NCBI GenBank assembly: GCA_028554755.1
Contig: JAPTOF010000009.1
Coordinates: forward strand, 3,142,501 to 3,206,500
Reading direction: 5' to 3'
DNA length: 64,000 nucleotides
DNA from: Cordia subcordata
Lineage: Eukaryota; Streptophyta; Magnoliopsida; Boraginales; Cordiaceae
In this document: one piece after another, positions 1 through 10,960 of the stretch
Layout: every line of letters starts with the position of its first letter
Numbering within the stretch: the first letter of the stretch is position 1
Notes under the pieces: model-generated
Seen by the model: only the letters and a program-made list of their open reading frames with translations
Told to the model about the DNA's origin: nothing
Databases searched by the model: none
Program-made: the position numbers and the translations under genes

Positions 1-1529
1 GGTTGATACAAAGGGTTGCCTAAGGGATTGACTTGCTATCAAGGTTAGCTTAAGAAACATAAAAGGGGCATTTCTATTGCGGAGAGATCCCTAAGTCTCT
101 TTGGATCCTCCTTTTACTCATAAAGGGCCTCGAACCTTGGGGGAACTTCCTAAGTAGCCAAACTAGCACAATCCTAGAATTCTAACGCATACTCTTAAGA
201 AGTTGATATTTCATGGCCCTTCAACTAACATGGCCTCCCCAACATGCACAAAGCCTCAAAGACAAGAAAAGAGAGATTATACATACACAATGGCATATAA
301 AAGGCCTTTTTCACATATCTACAAAGATGATAGCATGTACTAAGTTGACTTTGTGTCACTTATGCACTTATTCACAAAACCATTTGGTGCCTTTGGCTTT
401 TTCTCTTTTTTTCAAATTTTTTTAAAAATTTTCAACTTCTTTTCTCATCTTTTTGCACCGTTTTTGCCTTTTTCAAATTATTTTTGAATTTTTCATACTT
501 TGCATTGCATAACAAAAAAAAAAAAGAAAAGGAAAGGCTAAGGCACAACAAAAAGAACCAATCAAGGAAGGGGCATTCACATAAACAACCCTTTCTTCTC
601 ACTCTTTCCTACCAAGCTATGGGATGGCTAAAAGGGGCATTCTTAAAGGTCTTAACTCCTCACAACTTTCAAGGGCATCCCCTCTAAGATCTAGTTCTCC
701 CTCTGCTCTATTCATTCCCCACAATGCAACTAATATTCATCAATTAATTGAGTCAATCATAAAAGCCAACACAGTGAACAACCAATAAATAAACAACTCA
801 ATATGCATAAAAATCGAAAAATTTTCACCATTTAAAAGCGCATATTACAATCTACCCTATATAAAGCTTAAAACAATAAAACCAAACTCCCCACCCTTAA
901 ACCTAAACTTTGCTTGTCCTTAAGTAAATAGAACAAAAGCACATAACAAGAAAATAGGTGAGACAAAGCAAGTAAGGGTAGTGGGGATGGTGTAAATATA
1001 AAGGGACAAGTGGAGAAAGGATAGATACAACTTTGTGTTCGTTTAAAGCTCTCGTTGATGCCAATGATTTGTCATTCATCTATTAACACTGTTTTCTTTT
1101 TTGAGAACTACAAACACTCATAGCACACGATTAGTAGCATTGCCATGTGCTCGCATTGGCATTATCTAATGATAAACAAGGTGTATGAAGATTGGGAAAT
1201 GATAGAGTTGAGAATCAACACTTGGGAGGGTGAAAATGAAAACAACTAAAAAAAGAAAATAAAAGCAATGAACAAGAATAACTAAAAAGTAAAAGTTAGT
1301 AAAACAAAAGGAAAATAAGGAAAGCAAATGGAATATAAACATGTCTAGGGTGCCTCCTAGAAGCGCTGGATTTAACACTTACAGCAAGGCACCAATGTTA
1401 AAGTAAACCATGTTTAAAATTGTGAGGCACAAATTGCCGGATATTGAACCAAGCACAAGCTATAAAAGGAAAAGGGTCATGCAATATATGATAAGGCAAT
1501 GAATGCACAATACATCCCTTTTTTAACTC
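1..1529 (-). other. NA-1 3' noncoding internal region
   Basis: No coding sequence is recognised here. On the minus strand the stretch includes a hairpin at 1344-1361 (arms TCTAGG and CCTAGA) that also lies just past the end of pol in both Athila copies. A second hairpin with a pyrimidine/purine run lies at 889-928. Low-complexity T-rich DNA lies near 395-480. The first 100 bases match the region just inside the 3' LTR of NA-2 (from about 13755) and of ATH-M (from about 56718). The actual polypurine tract lies off the left edge. Confidence 0.7.
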
Positions 1530-3404
1530 CTACCCCAAAACATCAAATGCAAATGTGTGTGCAAGTGTGCAAGGTGTCATGCATAAACGTGGAAGATCAT
1601 GCCCCATTTGCTCTCTAATTGGCCATCCCATAGCTTTTTTCTCATGATCAAGGACTAGAAAAACACCCTTTCCATGGGTCAAGGATAAGTCTACTGCATG
1701 CAAAATAGAAGAAGTGCTATCTAACCCAAGATAAAAGTGTTCTATGCATGAAGACACAAAAATGAGCTCTAAGAAGGGAGATTCAATGGAATGGGAACAA
1801 GGAGTAGGAGCGACATTTGGAGAAGAAGGAGCAACGATAAAAGAAGTGGACATACTACAATCTTCTTCTCCATAAGATAAAACATGATCAAGCATAGGTT
1901 GCTCTAACTCCTCATCGGGGGTGGATTCAATCTTAATGGGCTTACTCACACTAAGGAAGGTTCATGTTTATCTAGAGAATGCTGAACCTCGTTAATCAAT
2001 TTCCTAGTGGAGAGAGTGAAAGGGGGTATCAACAAATATTCATCAAACACACCCAAAGACCCATAGATCGCAAATTCAAGTTTATCAATTTCTTCCTTAA
2101 GTGTCTTCTTGGAGTGACTATTCTTCTCAACACACTGATTCTTAACTCCAAGAGATTTGTCATCTAAAAATTCCAAAATTGATGTCTTATTCTCCCCAAT
2201 GGATGACTTTAAACCTTCACTGCCTAAAGTTTCTTCACATTTATCCATACATTCATTGCTAGTGAATGTCCTCTCATCATCACGTATCTCACAAGGGGCA
2301 GGCACACATGGAGGGGACAATGAGGACTCAAAGGATTTCAGGTCATGCAAACATGAAAGCTTGAGAGAGATGTGTACCCTAGACTCCTTAAATATAGACT
2401 CGAAATGCAAATGAGTGTATCAATATGAGACTCAACCTCCAAGTATGCGTGAAGCGTGGGATGAGAAGAAAGGATAGGCTCAAGAGGATAGGGTGCTACT
2501 TCCTCAAAAAGATATCCATAAGAGTTATCAAGAACCAAGCTATCATCAAGCTCATCCTCATTCTCAGTACATGATGTTATCTTTCCATCAATCTCTTTTT
2601 CTAATTATCTCTCTAATATGTCATCTTTTTCACCTCTAGTCACCTCATTGTTAAGTCTCATCTCTATCTTGTCAACTCATTCTAAAGGTATTTCAACATT
2701 CTCGCTTATGAGTTGCACACTGTCAACCATTCTCTCTAAGCGCTCACCTAGAGATTTGGTGTCTCGCTTCAAACTCTCTAGTTTCTCTTGATTGGATCAG
2801 AGGAGAGATAAGAGAAAGTCAAGCATTTCCTCTTATTAAGAAGACCTAAAACAAGAGGGCTCAACTGAGTAGAAATGGTAAACATCTTGATTGGGATTAC
2901 TATAAGCACAACCATCATAAAACTCGAAGGAAGTTTGGCTAGGAAACGATGGTACGGGAGATGGATTTTCAAAGCAATGAGGTGGAAAATATGAAGAGTC
3001 ATCTTGACCCCAATATGAAGATGCATGATGTTGCTCCCTAGAATCATGATGACAAGATGAGGATGTATGCATGGGTATATAATTGCTAAGGGCATAGGGC
3101 ATTACATGCAATCGAGAGTAAGGTAGAAGGTAGGGCAAGTGCTGGAATCATGAGCATGGCTTCCACAATGATTACAATAACAAGAATATGCATCCCTATA
3201 GTCATGATTTCTAAATGAAGATGTATGAAATGATGCATGACTATAGAGGTCATGATTGGTACTAGCCCAAGGTTAGGGATTGTCATGAGGGCAAAAGAAA
3301 GTTTGATGCATATGACTTTCACAAACGCGACATGCAATGGGAACACATTTCGGTGGTGGGGAAGAGAATACAAGTGACCACCATAATGCATTAGGATCAT
3401 TCAT
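1530..3404 (-). pseudogene. NA-1 conserved CCHC-knuckle ORF (gag-like, function unknown), decayed
   Basis: The start is the ATG at 3404-3402, chosen because the copies in NA-2 and NA-3 begin at the same distance (72 nt) before the first knuckle. Knuckle 1 is CRVCESHMHQTFFC (3332-3291). Knuckle 2, in the same frame, is CNHCGSHAHDSSTC (3176-3135). Downstream lie a serine/proline-rich part with FEFYDGCAYSNPNQDVYHF, an acidic middle with SLVLDNSYGYLFEE, and a C-terminal part with FVSSCIEHFYLGLDS near 1720. A single-base loss near 3125, a TAA inside the knuckle region and further shifts break the frame. Single zinc knuckles of this spacing are typical of retrotransposon Gag, so an RNA-binding role is likely, but no capsid domain is recognised. 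The family is unnamed as far as I can tell. Confidence 0.65.
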
Positions 3405-3597
3405 GATTAATTGACACCAGTAAACCACTTCACAATGCTAAAAAAAATTTTATATTTTTCTTTTATTATTCAAAATAAAGAAAACATGGAAAGAAAAGAT
3501 AGAACAACACGTAACAGACTAAAACACACGAAGACAAAGAAACCAAACAACTGTTGCCTAAAACACACGAAGGCAAAGAAGCCAAACAACTGTTGCC

Positions 3598-3615
3598 TCC
3601 CCTGCGACGGTGCTA
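3598..3615 (-). promoter_or_regulatory. NA-1 primer-binding site, tRNA-Asp type
   Basis: On the + strand the 18 bases tcccctgcgacggtgcta match the usual plant tRNA-Asp 3' end, tccccggcaacggcgcca, with a few changes. Read on the minus strand it lies six bases inside the 5' LTR, the expected place for priming minus-strand DNA. It fixes the orientation of the element. Confidence 0.75.
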
Positions 3616-4722
3616 AGAGCTTGATTGCTATCTCGCAGCACAAGCCTAAATAGCCTGCAAGTGCACAGGTTGCGTATAGCACTGTATGTGCAAGTGCGAG
3701 ATTAAATCCATGGTGAGCCCTAATGCGTAAGTTGTCTTAAGCTATGTGCATCCTAAGAAGCTACATGTTGGGTTCCTACCTACGATATTTTTGGGTTTTT
3801 GGTTTGAGGGGAGCTGGAGAAAGGAAAATCGAAGCTAAAACAAGAAAATAAAAGGTGTGTGTCTATTTGATAAGGGAATCAAGCGATTTAAGGGAGTCAA
3901 ATGTCGAAAATGGGGCATTAGGGTGATTATGTCTTGCCTGTGGGTGATTACAACTTCCTGATAGGGTTTCTTGATGGATTATACAAAGTGCTCTAACCTA
4001 GACCTCTAATTAGCCTCCAAATTGGTACCTTACGCCATAGTGTGGGTTCGTCACTAGGTGGCGATGCCTAACAGTACGGCATGGTCTTTATGACTTAGGA
4101 ATTAAGGCAGGATAATAAGGTTCTAAGTGATTTAGATTAATATAACCTTAGCACTCAGTCCTCTAATTACTTCCCCAATCTAACCCTAGGACTCGATGTG
4201 AGTCTGTCCTTAAGCTTCGCTCCAATTAGAGTTATGGTGTAGTCCTTACAAACCTAGGGCATTAGGGTGGACTAACTAGCCTTCCTAAGTGAACTAAGAT
4301 CAACTATACCTATTAGGGCACCTATTGGATGGATTTAAAGCCAAAGGGGACTCAACCTAGGTAGTTATTAGTTATGCACTATCGATCACATCACAATAGA
4401 AAAAATTGAAATTAAAGTGCAAAGCAAACACATCTAGGGCATGGAAGAGAATACATCTATATATTTTACAACTAAACACATAGACATGCTTAGATTACAC
4501 CAATTTAAGCAATAGCACCCGACATGTATGCAATAGAAGCTACTTGTGCTATTTGACATGCAAGCACATACAAAGACATGTATATAAGCATACCCACTTC
4601 ATATAATCACCATACAAACACATAGAAATGCTAGCATAATGATTTACAAATGGTTAATAGCAAAATAGACTTCAATATACATATGCTACATGCAAAAGGG
4701 CCTTCAAAACCTTAAGCACAAA

Positions 4723-4724
<2 letters not shown>

Positions 4725-4759
<35 letters not shown>
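4725..4759. repeat. AT dinucleotide microsatellite in the NA-1 LTR
   Basis: An uninterrupted alternating AT run of about 35 bases. The solo LTR of the same family has a separate AT run at a different place (8262-8287), so the two arose independently. Confidence 0.9.
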
Positions 4760-4762
<3 letters not shown>

Positions 4763-5067
4763 CCATCAAGTACCCATTACAAAAGATTAATAATCAATCC
4801 ATAAATACAAGAATAATCACCCTACATAGCTCTAATCATATATATTTAAATTTGGACAAAAGAGAGATACCCTTCTATCTAAATGCACGTTATACAATCC
4901 ATGAGCTACGCCCAAATCTTTGTGTTTACTCCTCTTAGAGGCTTGATTCCAAAGTGCTTTTGTGTATGGAAGAGTGTATGAGAGATGGGAGATGAGAGGA
5001 CTAAGGTTTTGGGAGATGGGTGAGAAAGAATATGACTTGTTCCTCTATAAAATGGCCAAAAGAGGCC

Positions 5068-5074
5068 TTATATA
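5068..5074 (-). promoter_or_regulatory. TATA box of the NA-1 LTR
   Basis: The minus strand reads ggcTATATAAggc. The same box sits at the same place in both NA-2 LTRs (13184-13190 and 20418-20424). Transcription would run toward lower coordinates through R/U5 into the element. Confidence 0.6.
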
Positions 5075-5678
5075 GCCAATTTTCCGTTACTACCGGAACA
5101 CCTAACCGATGCACCGCATCCAAGTGAGCCGGTGTACTGGTTCTCTGAAGGCCACTCAGCCGGCTCTTCTTGTTTTTCTCCGTTCAGTTTCGTTTAGGCT
5201 CCGATTTGTGCATAGTATTTTTTCTGTGGCTTCGTATCACGTCCAAGAATCTCCCATGCCATTTTTCTTCATCTTTTGCACACTATAAAAATGTCCAAAC
5301 TTAGGCCATGTCCTCTTTGGTTGCAAGCTCTGAATTTGGCTCCTGTTGTGCTCGGTTTTGCCCGGTTACTCTGTTCTTCAACTGAGAGCTTGTAAATGTA
5401 ATCTTCTTACTTTCTTCTCATCTAAAAAACCTTTGGCTTAGCTTCATCATTACATCTTCATCATTTTAAGCTCCAAGCATTGTTCCAAATCTCACTTAAA
5501 AGCATGAGAGATAAGCTCTTAGTGTAGCATTTTCCCTACAAAGTTAACTATGTACACTTATGTCCTAGTATGCTCGAATATAGTATAAATGCTGTACTAA
5601 GGCCTTTTAATGAGCACAAAACACCTCTAAATAGATACAAAAATACAATGTAGAATCACACATGAAACCAACACATCA

Positions 5679-5693
5679 GTAGTCATAACCTAT
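5679..5693 (+). pseudogene. ATH-P gag scrap between two insertions
   Basis: The bases gtagtcataacctat match the gag stretch of ATH-M that encodes the residues just before its SQYFF motif. The scrap is what is left of ATH-P gag between NA-1 (ending 5678) and the COP-2 solo LTR. It shows that both landed in the same gag gene a few bases apart. Confidence 0.6.
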
Positions 5694-7292
5694 TGCATAT
5701 ATGATCGATAATATTATATGTGGTCTATCCTAGTCCATATTTTCAAAAAAATTTGCCAAAAAAACATGCTAGGAAAATGAAATAACCACATAACATATAT
5801 CAGAACATGCTTAAGAACATAACTAGTATTTGCAAAAATATGTAAAGCTAACCTCTTGAAACACGGGGCCTTTGATGAAGCTATAACTGTCACGAGCTTT
5901 CTTCGCACTCACGATCAAGGCCACAAAAAAAATTTTACTCTAATGGTGCCACAATGGGCAACTCCCTAGTCCTCTTCCCTATGATTGAAAAAACTTATCT
6001 TGAGAGAATAGCCTCTTGTGTGGGAAGAAGCAAAGTAATAAGCTCTTGAAATCTAGAGCAAAGAACCGCACAATAAGTGTGTACTATGTGTTGTAGTATT
6101 CTCTTCCCAAAATTGAAGAGATCAACTACAAAATTTTTGGATGCTAGAAATGGTTTAAGGTCCTGCCTATTTATAGGAAAAGTTTGGTACCTAAACCTTT
6201 TAAACTTTTCATGTGGGAAACTTTTTCCTAGTAGTAAATGTTTGCCATATGTCATGGAAGTTACTTGTATATTTGAATTCTTCTTGTAGTAACTTTCTAG
6301 CACATGTCTTTGAAGATTGGGCCAAGCCCATAATCCAAGACCAACACATAGTCCATAATCCAGCCCAATAAGAAACCATCAAAGCCCAATTAGGTTATCT
6401 TGGACTCTAAAGAAAGTGCAAACCCAATTCCAAGCTTTGGCCCAATAAAGCTACTATCACAATGTGGAATCTGCTCTTTCAAAATTACTTTATCAAAGTC
6501 AGTTTAACTAGGGAAGAAACCAAGAAGACACAATGAACCTTGGCTTCCAAAAATAATAAAAAATGTCCTTGCCTGATCTAGGTGACATAATAATTATTTT
6601 TAATTTCGATCTATTCCACCATAAGATCAAAGTTGCACTCCAAGAATAATTGCTATTTCCCAAAAGCTTATCACAAAAGAATGTGAACTTTGTCTTTGAT
6701 GCACTAAATAATCGACCATAATACCCCTCTATGTATACCTACAACTAAGGCCGGTCATTTGGCTTGTGTACTATCACCTCCTTAGCTGCATATTTTTCCG
6801 TTGGATTTCTTTTCCTAATGCCAACCATCTTTGGTCATGGAATCTCTTGATCTAGGGAGCGACCCTCAAGCCATATGACTGATACGCCCATAAAGGTAGT
6901 ATTACTAGATCTAGATTCGAATGATAAATTTGGACAATCCTAAAGGGGGCACGTAGATTCCACATTGCATATGCATGTTCCAATTAATTAGAACTTAGCA
7001 CTTAATGCACAAGGCTGTTGATCCTAATAAAGTAAGATCTTGCCCACAATGAATCAAAGTACCAAACCCTAACTTTATTAGTTCATCCATATATGCTCAA
7101 GATTAAAAGCAATGATCATTTAGTAGCAGTGAGTATCTTGTTTTCTTTCTTTGATAGTATGTCTCTAGAAAACATACTTACAATGATCCTGTCCAATACA
7201 TGACACATGTACTATCGAGACAAATTTGAAAAGTCCTCCAATGACCTAGGTAGATCACCCTCAACGAGGAAACTTGCTCAATATAACCTTAT
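5694..7292 (-). repeat. COP-2 family solo LTR, first part
   Basis: It aligns along its length with the complete solo LTR at 16073-17777 and with the 3' LTR of the COP-2 element at 46623-48078. The minus-strand TATA box is at 6175-6168. The part is interrupted at 7292 by another solo LTR and resumes at 9303. The left edge is uncertain by about 10 bases and no clean target duplication is seen. No element interior accompanies it, so it is a product of LTR-LTR recombination. Confidence 0.75.
6168..6175 (-). promoter_or_regulatory. TATA box in the COP-2 solo LTR
   Basis: The minus strand reads TATAAATA within ctataaatag. The same site occurs at 16557-16564 and 47102-47109 in the other COP-2 LTRs. 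Confidence 0.55.
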
Positions 7293-8255
7293 TGACACGC
7301 TTTTTAAGCACAAGCCTAAATAGCCTGTAAGCACACAGGTCATGTGTAGTACAGTGCATACGAGTGCGGGGTCGAATCAATGGGAAAGCCTAACATGTGT
7401 GGTGTCCTAAGCTAAGTGCGTCTTAAGAGCTACGTATTGGGTCCTTGAACTATGATGTTTTTGGTGTTTTTGATTTGAGGGGGAGCTTAGGAAAGATAAA
7501 TCTAAGCTTCAAGCAAGAAAATAAAAAGGCGGTGTTGTGTATGTGATAGGGAAATCAAGCGATCTATGGGGATGCTAACACATGGAAATAGGGAATATGG
7601 GGATTACGGCTTGCAAATAGGTTATTACTACTTCTTGTTAGGGTTGCTTGATGGATTAAAGTTGGTTGCTCTTGTCTAATCTCCTAATTAACCTCCTATT
7701 TATACCCTAAGCCTCAGTGCGAATTCATCCCTAGGTGTCGAACCCCTAGAGCCACGTCATATGGTCTTTATGACTTAGGGCCATAGGACTAGCTAGTTAG
7801 GATTCTAGGTGATTTAGATCGATCTAACCCTAGCGTCTAAACTATTGGCTGGATTTAAAGCCACGACCTAGTCCGTCTAAGGTCGACTAACCTACCTTGA
7901 AGCCCATTAGCTGGATTTAAAGCTAAGGGAGACTCGACCTAGGCTAGCCATTAGTTGTGCACCAACGATCATTATCACAATAGCGGGAATTGACATTAAC
8001 GTGCAAAGCTTACACATCTAGGGCATGGCATTCAAGAATACTTTGGAATATTCTACTACTAAACACATAGACATGCTTAGATTACACCAATTTAAGCAAT
8101 TGCACTCAACATGTAAGCAATAGAAGCTATTTATGCTATTAAGTATACAAACACATACATAGACATGTATATAAGCATACCCACTTCATGTAATCACCAT
8201 ATAAACACATAGACATGCTAGCATAATGATTGAGAAATGGTTAATAGCACAATAG

Positions 8256-8287
<32 letters not shown>

Positions 8288-9302
8288 GTAACTTCATTGA
8301 GGCATTTCGACAAACACATAGACATGTACGTAAAATAACCTTTGAAACCTTAAGCATAAAGCATATATACATAAATGCATCAAGTTACCATTAATAAAAA
8401 GTAGTAATCAATCCATAAATACAAGCTATAAACACCCTACAAAGCTTTAATCATACATAATTAGACTTAGGATAAAAGAGAGATACCCTTCTATCTATAG
8501 CCAAGCTTTACAATCCATGAGCTATGCCTCAAGTCCTAGTGTTTGATTCTCTTGGATCCTTGATTCCAAGTGTTAAAATGTGCTTGGAAGTGAGTGTGTG
8601 AGGTGGTTCTTGGTGGATTTTGGGTTTTGGGAAGTGTGTGTATGTGTGAATTAGGTGTTGTTCTCCCTCCAAAGTGGCTTAAATAGAGCTGTTAATGTGT
8701 CCGGCCAAGGGCCTAACTGGTCGACTGGCTTTAGGGCTAAGTCATCTGGCTAAAATTGGCCTAAATTCTGATTTGGCCTATCGACTGGCAGAAGCCCAAT
8801 CGGTCTTGAAAGTAAAATGTTCATATTCGCTCATTTTGGCTCCGATTAGCGCACCATTTTTTCCATGGATTCATATTACCGTGGGGGATTTCCCAAGCCA
8901 TATTTTGCACCCTAAAACATGTCCAAAATTTTTCCTTGTCCTTTTTGGTTGCAAGCTCCGAATTTAGCTCCTGTTGCGCTCAGTTTCGTCTCGGTCGCTC
9001 CTTCCTTCACCCGGTATCTTCCAAATGCACTTTTCTTCATTTCTTTATGTCCAAAACACCCTTGGCTTTGTTTCACACACCAAGCGCCCTCAATTAAGCT
9101 CCAATTATCTTCCCAAATCTCACCTAAATAAGCAATAAATACGCCTTAGTGTAGCATTTAAGTCCTAACTTTAATACGAACATGTAAACCCTAATATGCA
9201 CAAGTATGACCTAAATGCTATACTAATGCACCAAATGAAGCACAAAACACCTCAAAACAAGTATATACTTGCAATATATAAACACAGAAAATGAACACAT
9301 CA
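7293..9302 (-). repeat. Solo LTR of the NA family, with perfect 5-bp TSD
   Basis: The 2010-bp LTR starts TGACACGC and ends AACACATCA on the + strand. It is flanked by CTTAT at 7288-7292 and again at 9303-9307, so the boundaries are firm. It has two leader hairpins (7845-7864 and 7907-7926) and a weak TATA-like cttaaatag at 8678-8686. Repeated ggtcgactggc-type palindromes lie at about 8700-8810. It sits inside the COP-2 solo LTR and is therefore younger than that LTR. Confidence 0.9.
8262..8287. repeat. AT dinucleotide microsatellite in the solo LTR
   Basis: An alternating AT run of 26 bases, with no further role visible. Confidence 0.85.
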
Positions 9303-9571
9303 CTTATCTGAGTATAATGTCTAACATTACCATTCGGTTACGGAGTCAATTTATAACGTGACTAAATCTAGATTTGTACCTACTGTGTGTCTAGCATCAT
9401 TGCACACCCAAGTCAGTAGTTCAAATCAAGGGACCTTTATACATACATCAATAAACCAAACTAGAGATAATAACTAAGAAACTCATAATGCCATTTAACA
9501 AAATGATGATACATTGTTTAACATCCAAAACGTCATATACAAGTGAGTTTTAAGGCATACTAATCCTAACA
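9303..9571 (-). repeat. COP-2 family solo LTR, second part
   Basis: This is the continuation of the LTR that begins near 5694. It starts with the second CTTAT copy and ends CCTAACA, which on the minus strand is the LTR start TGTTAGG. It matches 17510-17777. Directly after it ATH-P gag resumes. Confidence 0.8.
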
Positions 9572-10960
9572 CTCCAGCACTTCTTTTGAGGCTTAAATGA
9601 ACAAATTAGGATGATGGTCAATGCTATCTCTGGTGGTGGCTTTTATACTTTGAGACTGACGAGGCATTGGAGAAAATGGAGTTAATGGCCAAAAATTCTT
9701 TTCAAAACTTTTTTGTGGATAGGTCTAGTTAGGGGGGGTATTAGAAAAGATGTCAGTGAGGTGGGAGTTTCCTTGGATTTACCTACTAAGGTAGAGGCCT
9801 TAACAAATTAGTTAGATCAATTAATTTATTTGTCTCATTCCTCTTATGGTCAAAGGACTAGTTCCATAAGTTGGTCCTCCGCCCCTTTGGTAGTTAAGGT
9901 GTGTCCATTATGTTTCGAGTCATCTCATAAGACCGTGGCTTGCCCTTTAACACCCTAGTTTCCGAAAATTATGAAGGAGCAAGTGTGTGCTACTCAAGGT
10001 TATTCTTGTAAGTACAATCCATATTTGAACACATACATCCGGGTTGGAGGGAGGATTGTAGGGACAACCCAAAATTTTCTTGAAGACAAGGTCAGGACGA
10101 GTCTAGTTCACATCCCCAAGTTCTACCCTAGCAACGACCTCGTCCTCAATACACTCCAGGTTTTTACCATCTTAATCAGCCTTGTCTCATTAGTGTTCCT
10201 TAACCTCAGGCTTTACCTGCTCCTTCTAGTAGCTAGTCTTCTAACAATGACATGATAAATATAATGCAGTTCATTTAGAACTAGCAGTAGGAATTAGTAG
10301 AAAAAAGGCGACACATGGCTAGGATTGAGGCACAGTTAGGGCAGTTGACCAGTCAGTTGAGCACTAGAAACACTGGGAAGCTATCTTCTCAGCTGGAGGT
10401 AAACCCTAAAGTCCAGTCCTGTTCCTCCACTAACGCTATTTATCCCCCTTTGGTCGAGCCTAAGGCTGTCACCACTATTAGAAACGATAGAATAGTGGAC
10501 CATAGAGTAGGAGTTAACTTTGTAATGCCTGTATCTAGTGATCCTTTTGAGTTTAAAGAGCTTGATTGTAGCCCTATAGAGAGAGGTCTTGCTGAGAGAG
10601 TTGAGCCCATTAGAGACTGTGGAGAAAGTAAAACTTCTCGCCTACATCGGGAGGAATAGGAGCCAATTGATGATTCCCATGTGTGGAGAGGTGTTGCACC
10701 TAGAGTTCCCTTCCCATCTGCTTTAGAAAGGCCAACACCTAGTAAGAACTCTAGGTTTTTAAAGATCTTAAGCATCTTAAGGACCTTAAGGTTAATCTTA
10801 CCTTGATAGATGCGATCCTTTCTATTCCCTTCTATTCTAAGTTCTTCAAGGACCTTTTGTACAAGGAAGCGTAGATCATCAAACATTTCTATGAAGGTGA
10901 GGCTTATGAAAAAGGTGATTAGTATTCATACTTCAAGCCTTTCAGCCAAGATGAGTGACC
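9572..10960 (+). pseudogene. gag: ATH-P gag (nucleocapsid part), decayed
   Basis: This encodes the structural protein of the virus-like particle. It resumes at the point matching the end of the capsid domain in ATH-M (FF, stop, GLNEQ). It continues through VNAISGGGFY and TKVEALTN to a CCHC knuckle CPLCFESSHKTVAC at 9904-9945, then a glutamine-rich stretch ending near ARIEAQLGQLTSQL (10318 on). The spacing CX2CX4HX4C is the standard Gag RNA-binding knuckle. It has several frameshifts, an in-frame TGA at 9587-9589 that ATH-M shares, and stops such as the TAG near 9730. Confidence 0.75.

Larger units (their letters stand above)
1..5678 (-). mobile_element. NA-1: pol-less Athila-related LTR retrotransposon, 3' end outside the window
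   Basis: The element reads on the minus strand. It has a 5' LTR at 3622-5678, a tRNA-Asp-type primer site at 3598-3615 and an internal region running off the left edge. The internal part has no protease, RT, RNase H or integrase. It carries a decayed frame with two CCHC knuckles and then a noncoding stretch also found in both Athila copies. Directly after 5678 comes a short piece of ATH-P gag, so NA-1 landed in that gag. The target-site duplication cannot be checked because the other end is missing. Confidence 0.85.
3622..5678 (-). repeat. NA-1 5' LTR (about 2.06 kb)
   Basis: On the + strand it starts TGATTGCTATC and ends CAACACATCA, giving TG...CA ends. It aligns end to end with the LTRs of NA-2 and with the solo LTR at 7293-9302. 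It holds a TATA box (minus strand, 5074-5068), palindromic ACCGG/CCGGT motifs upstream of it at about 5085-5165, and one leader hairpin at 4325-4344. Repeats of the type acacatagacatg (for example 4474-4488) and a 35-bp AT dinucleotide run (4725-4759) are also present. Confidence 0.85.

Noticed and set aside
3470..3682. Pair of overlapping frames on both strands near 3411-3682
   Set aside because: They span the primer site and LTR edge of NA-1, with repeated lysine- and threonine-rich or reverse-strand phenylalanine-rich codons from low-complexity DNA. No conservation in frame.
4474..4632. Repeated acacatagacatg units considered as a CRISPR-like array
   Set aside because: Spacing is irregular, the units are short and diverged, and the setting is a eukaryotic LTR present in many copies.
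4690..4938. Open frame of 82 codons over the AT microsatellite
   Set aside because: It encodes alternating Tyr-Ile from the AT run, lies inside an LTR, and has no counterpart in sister LTRs.
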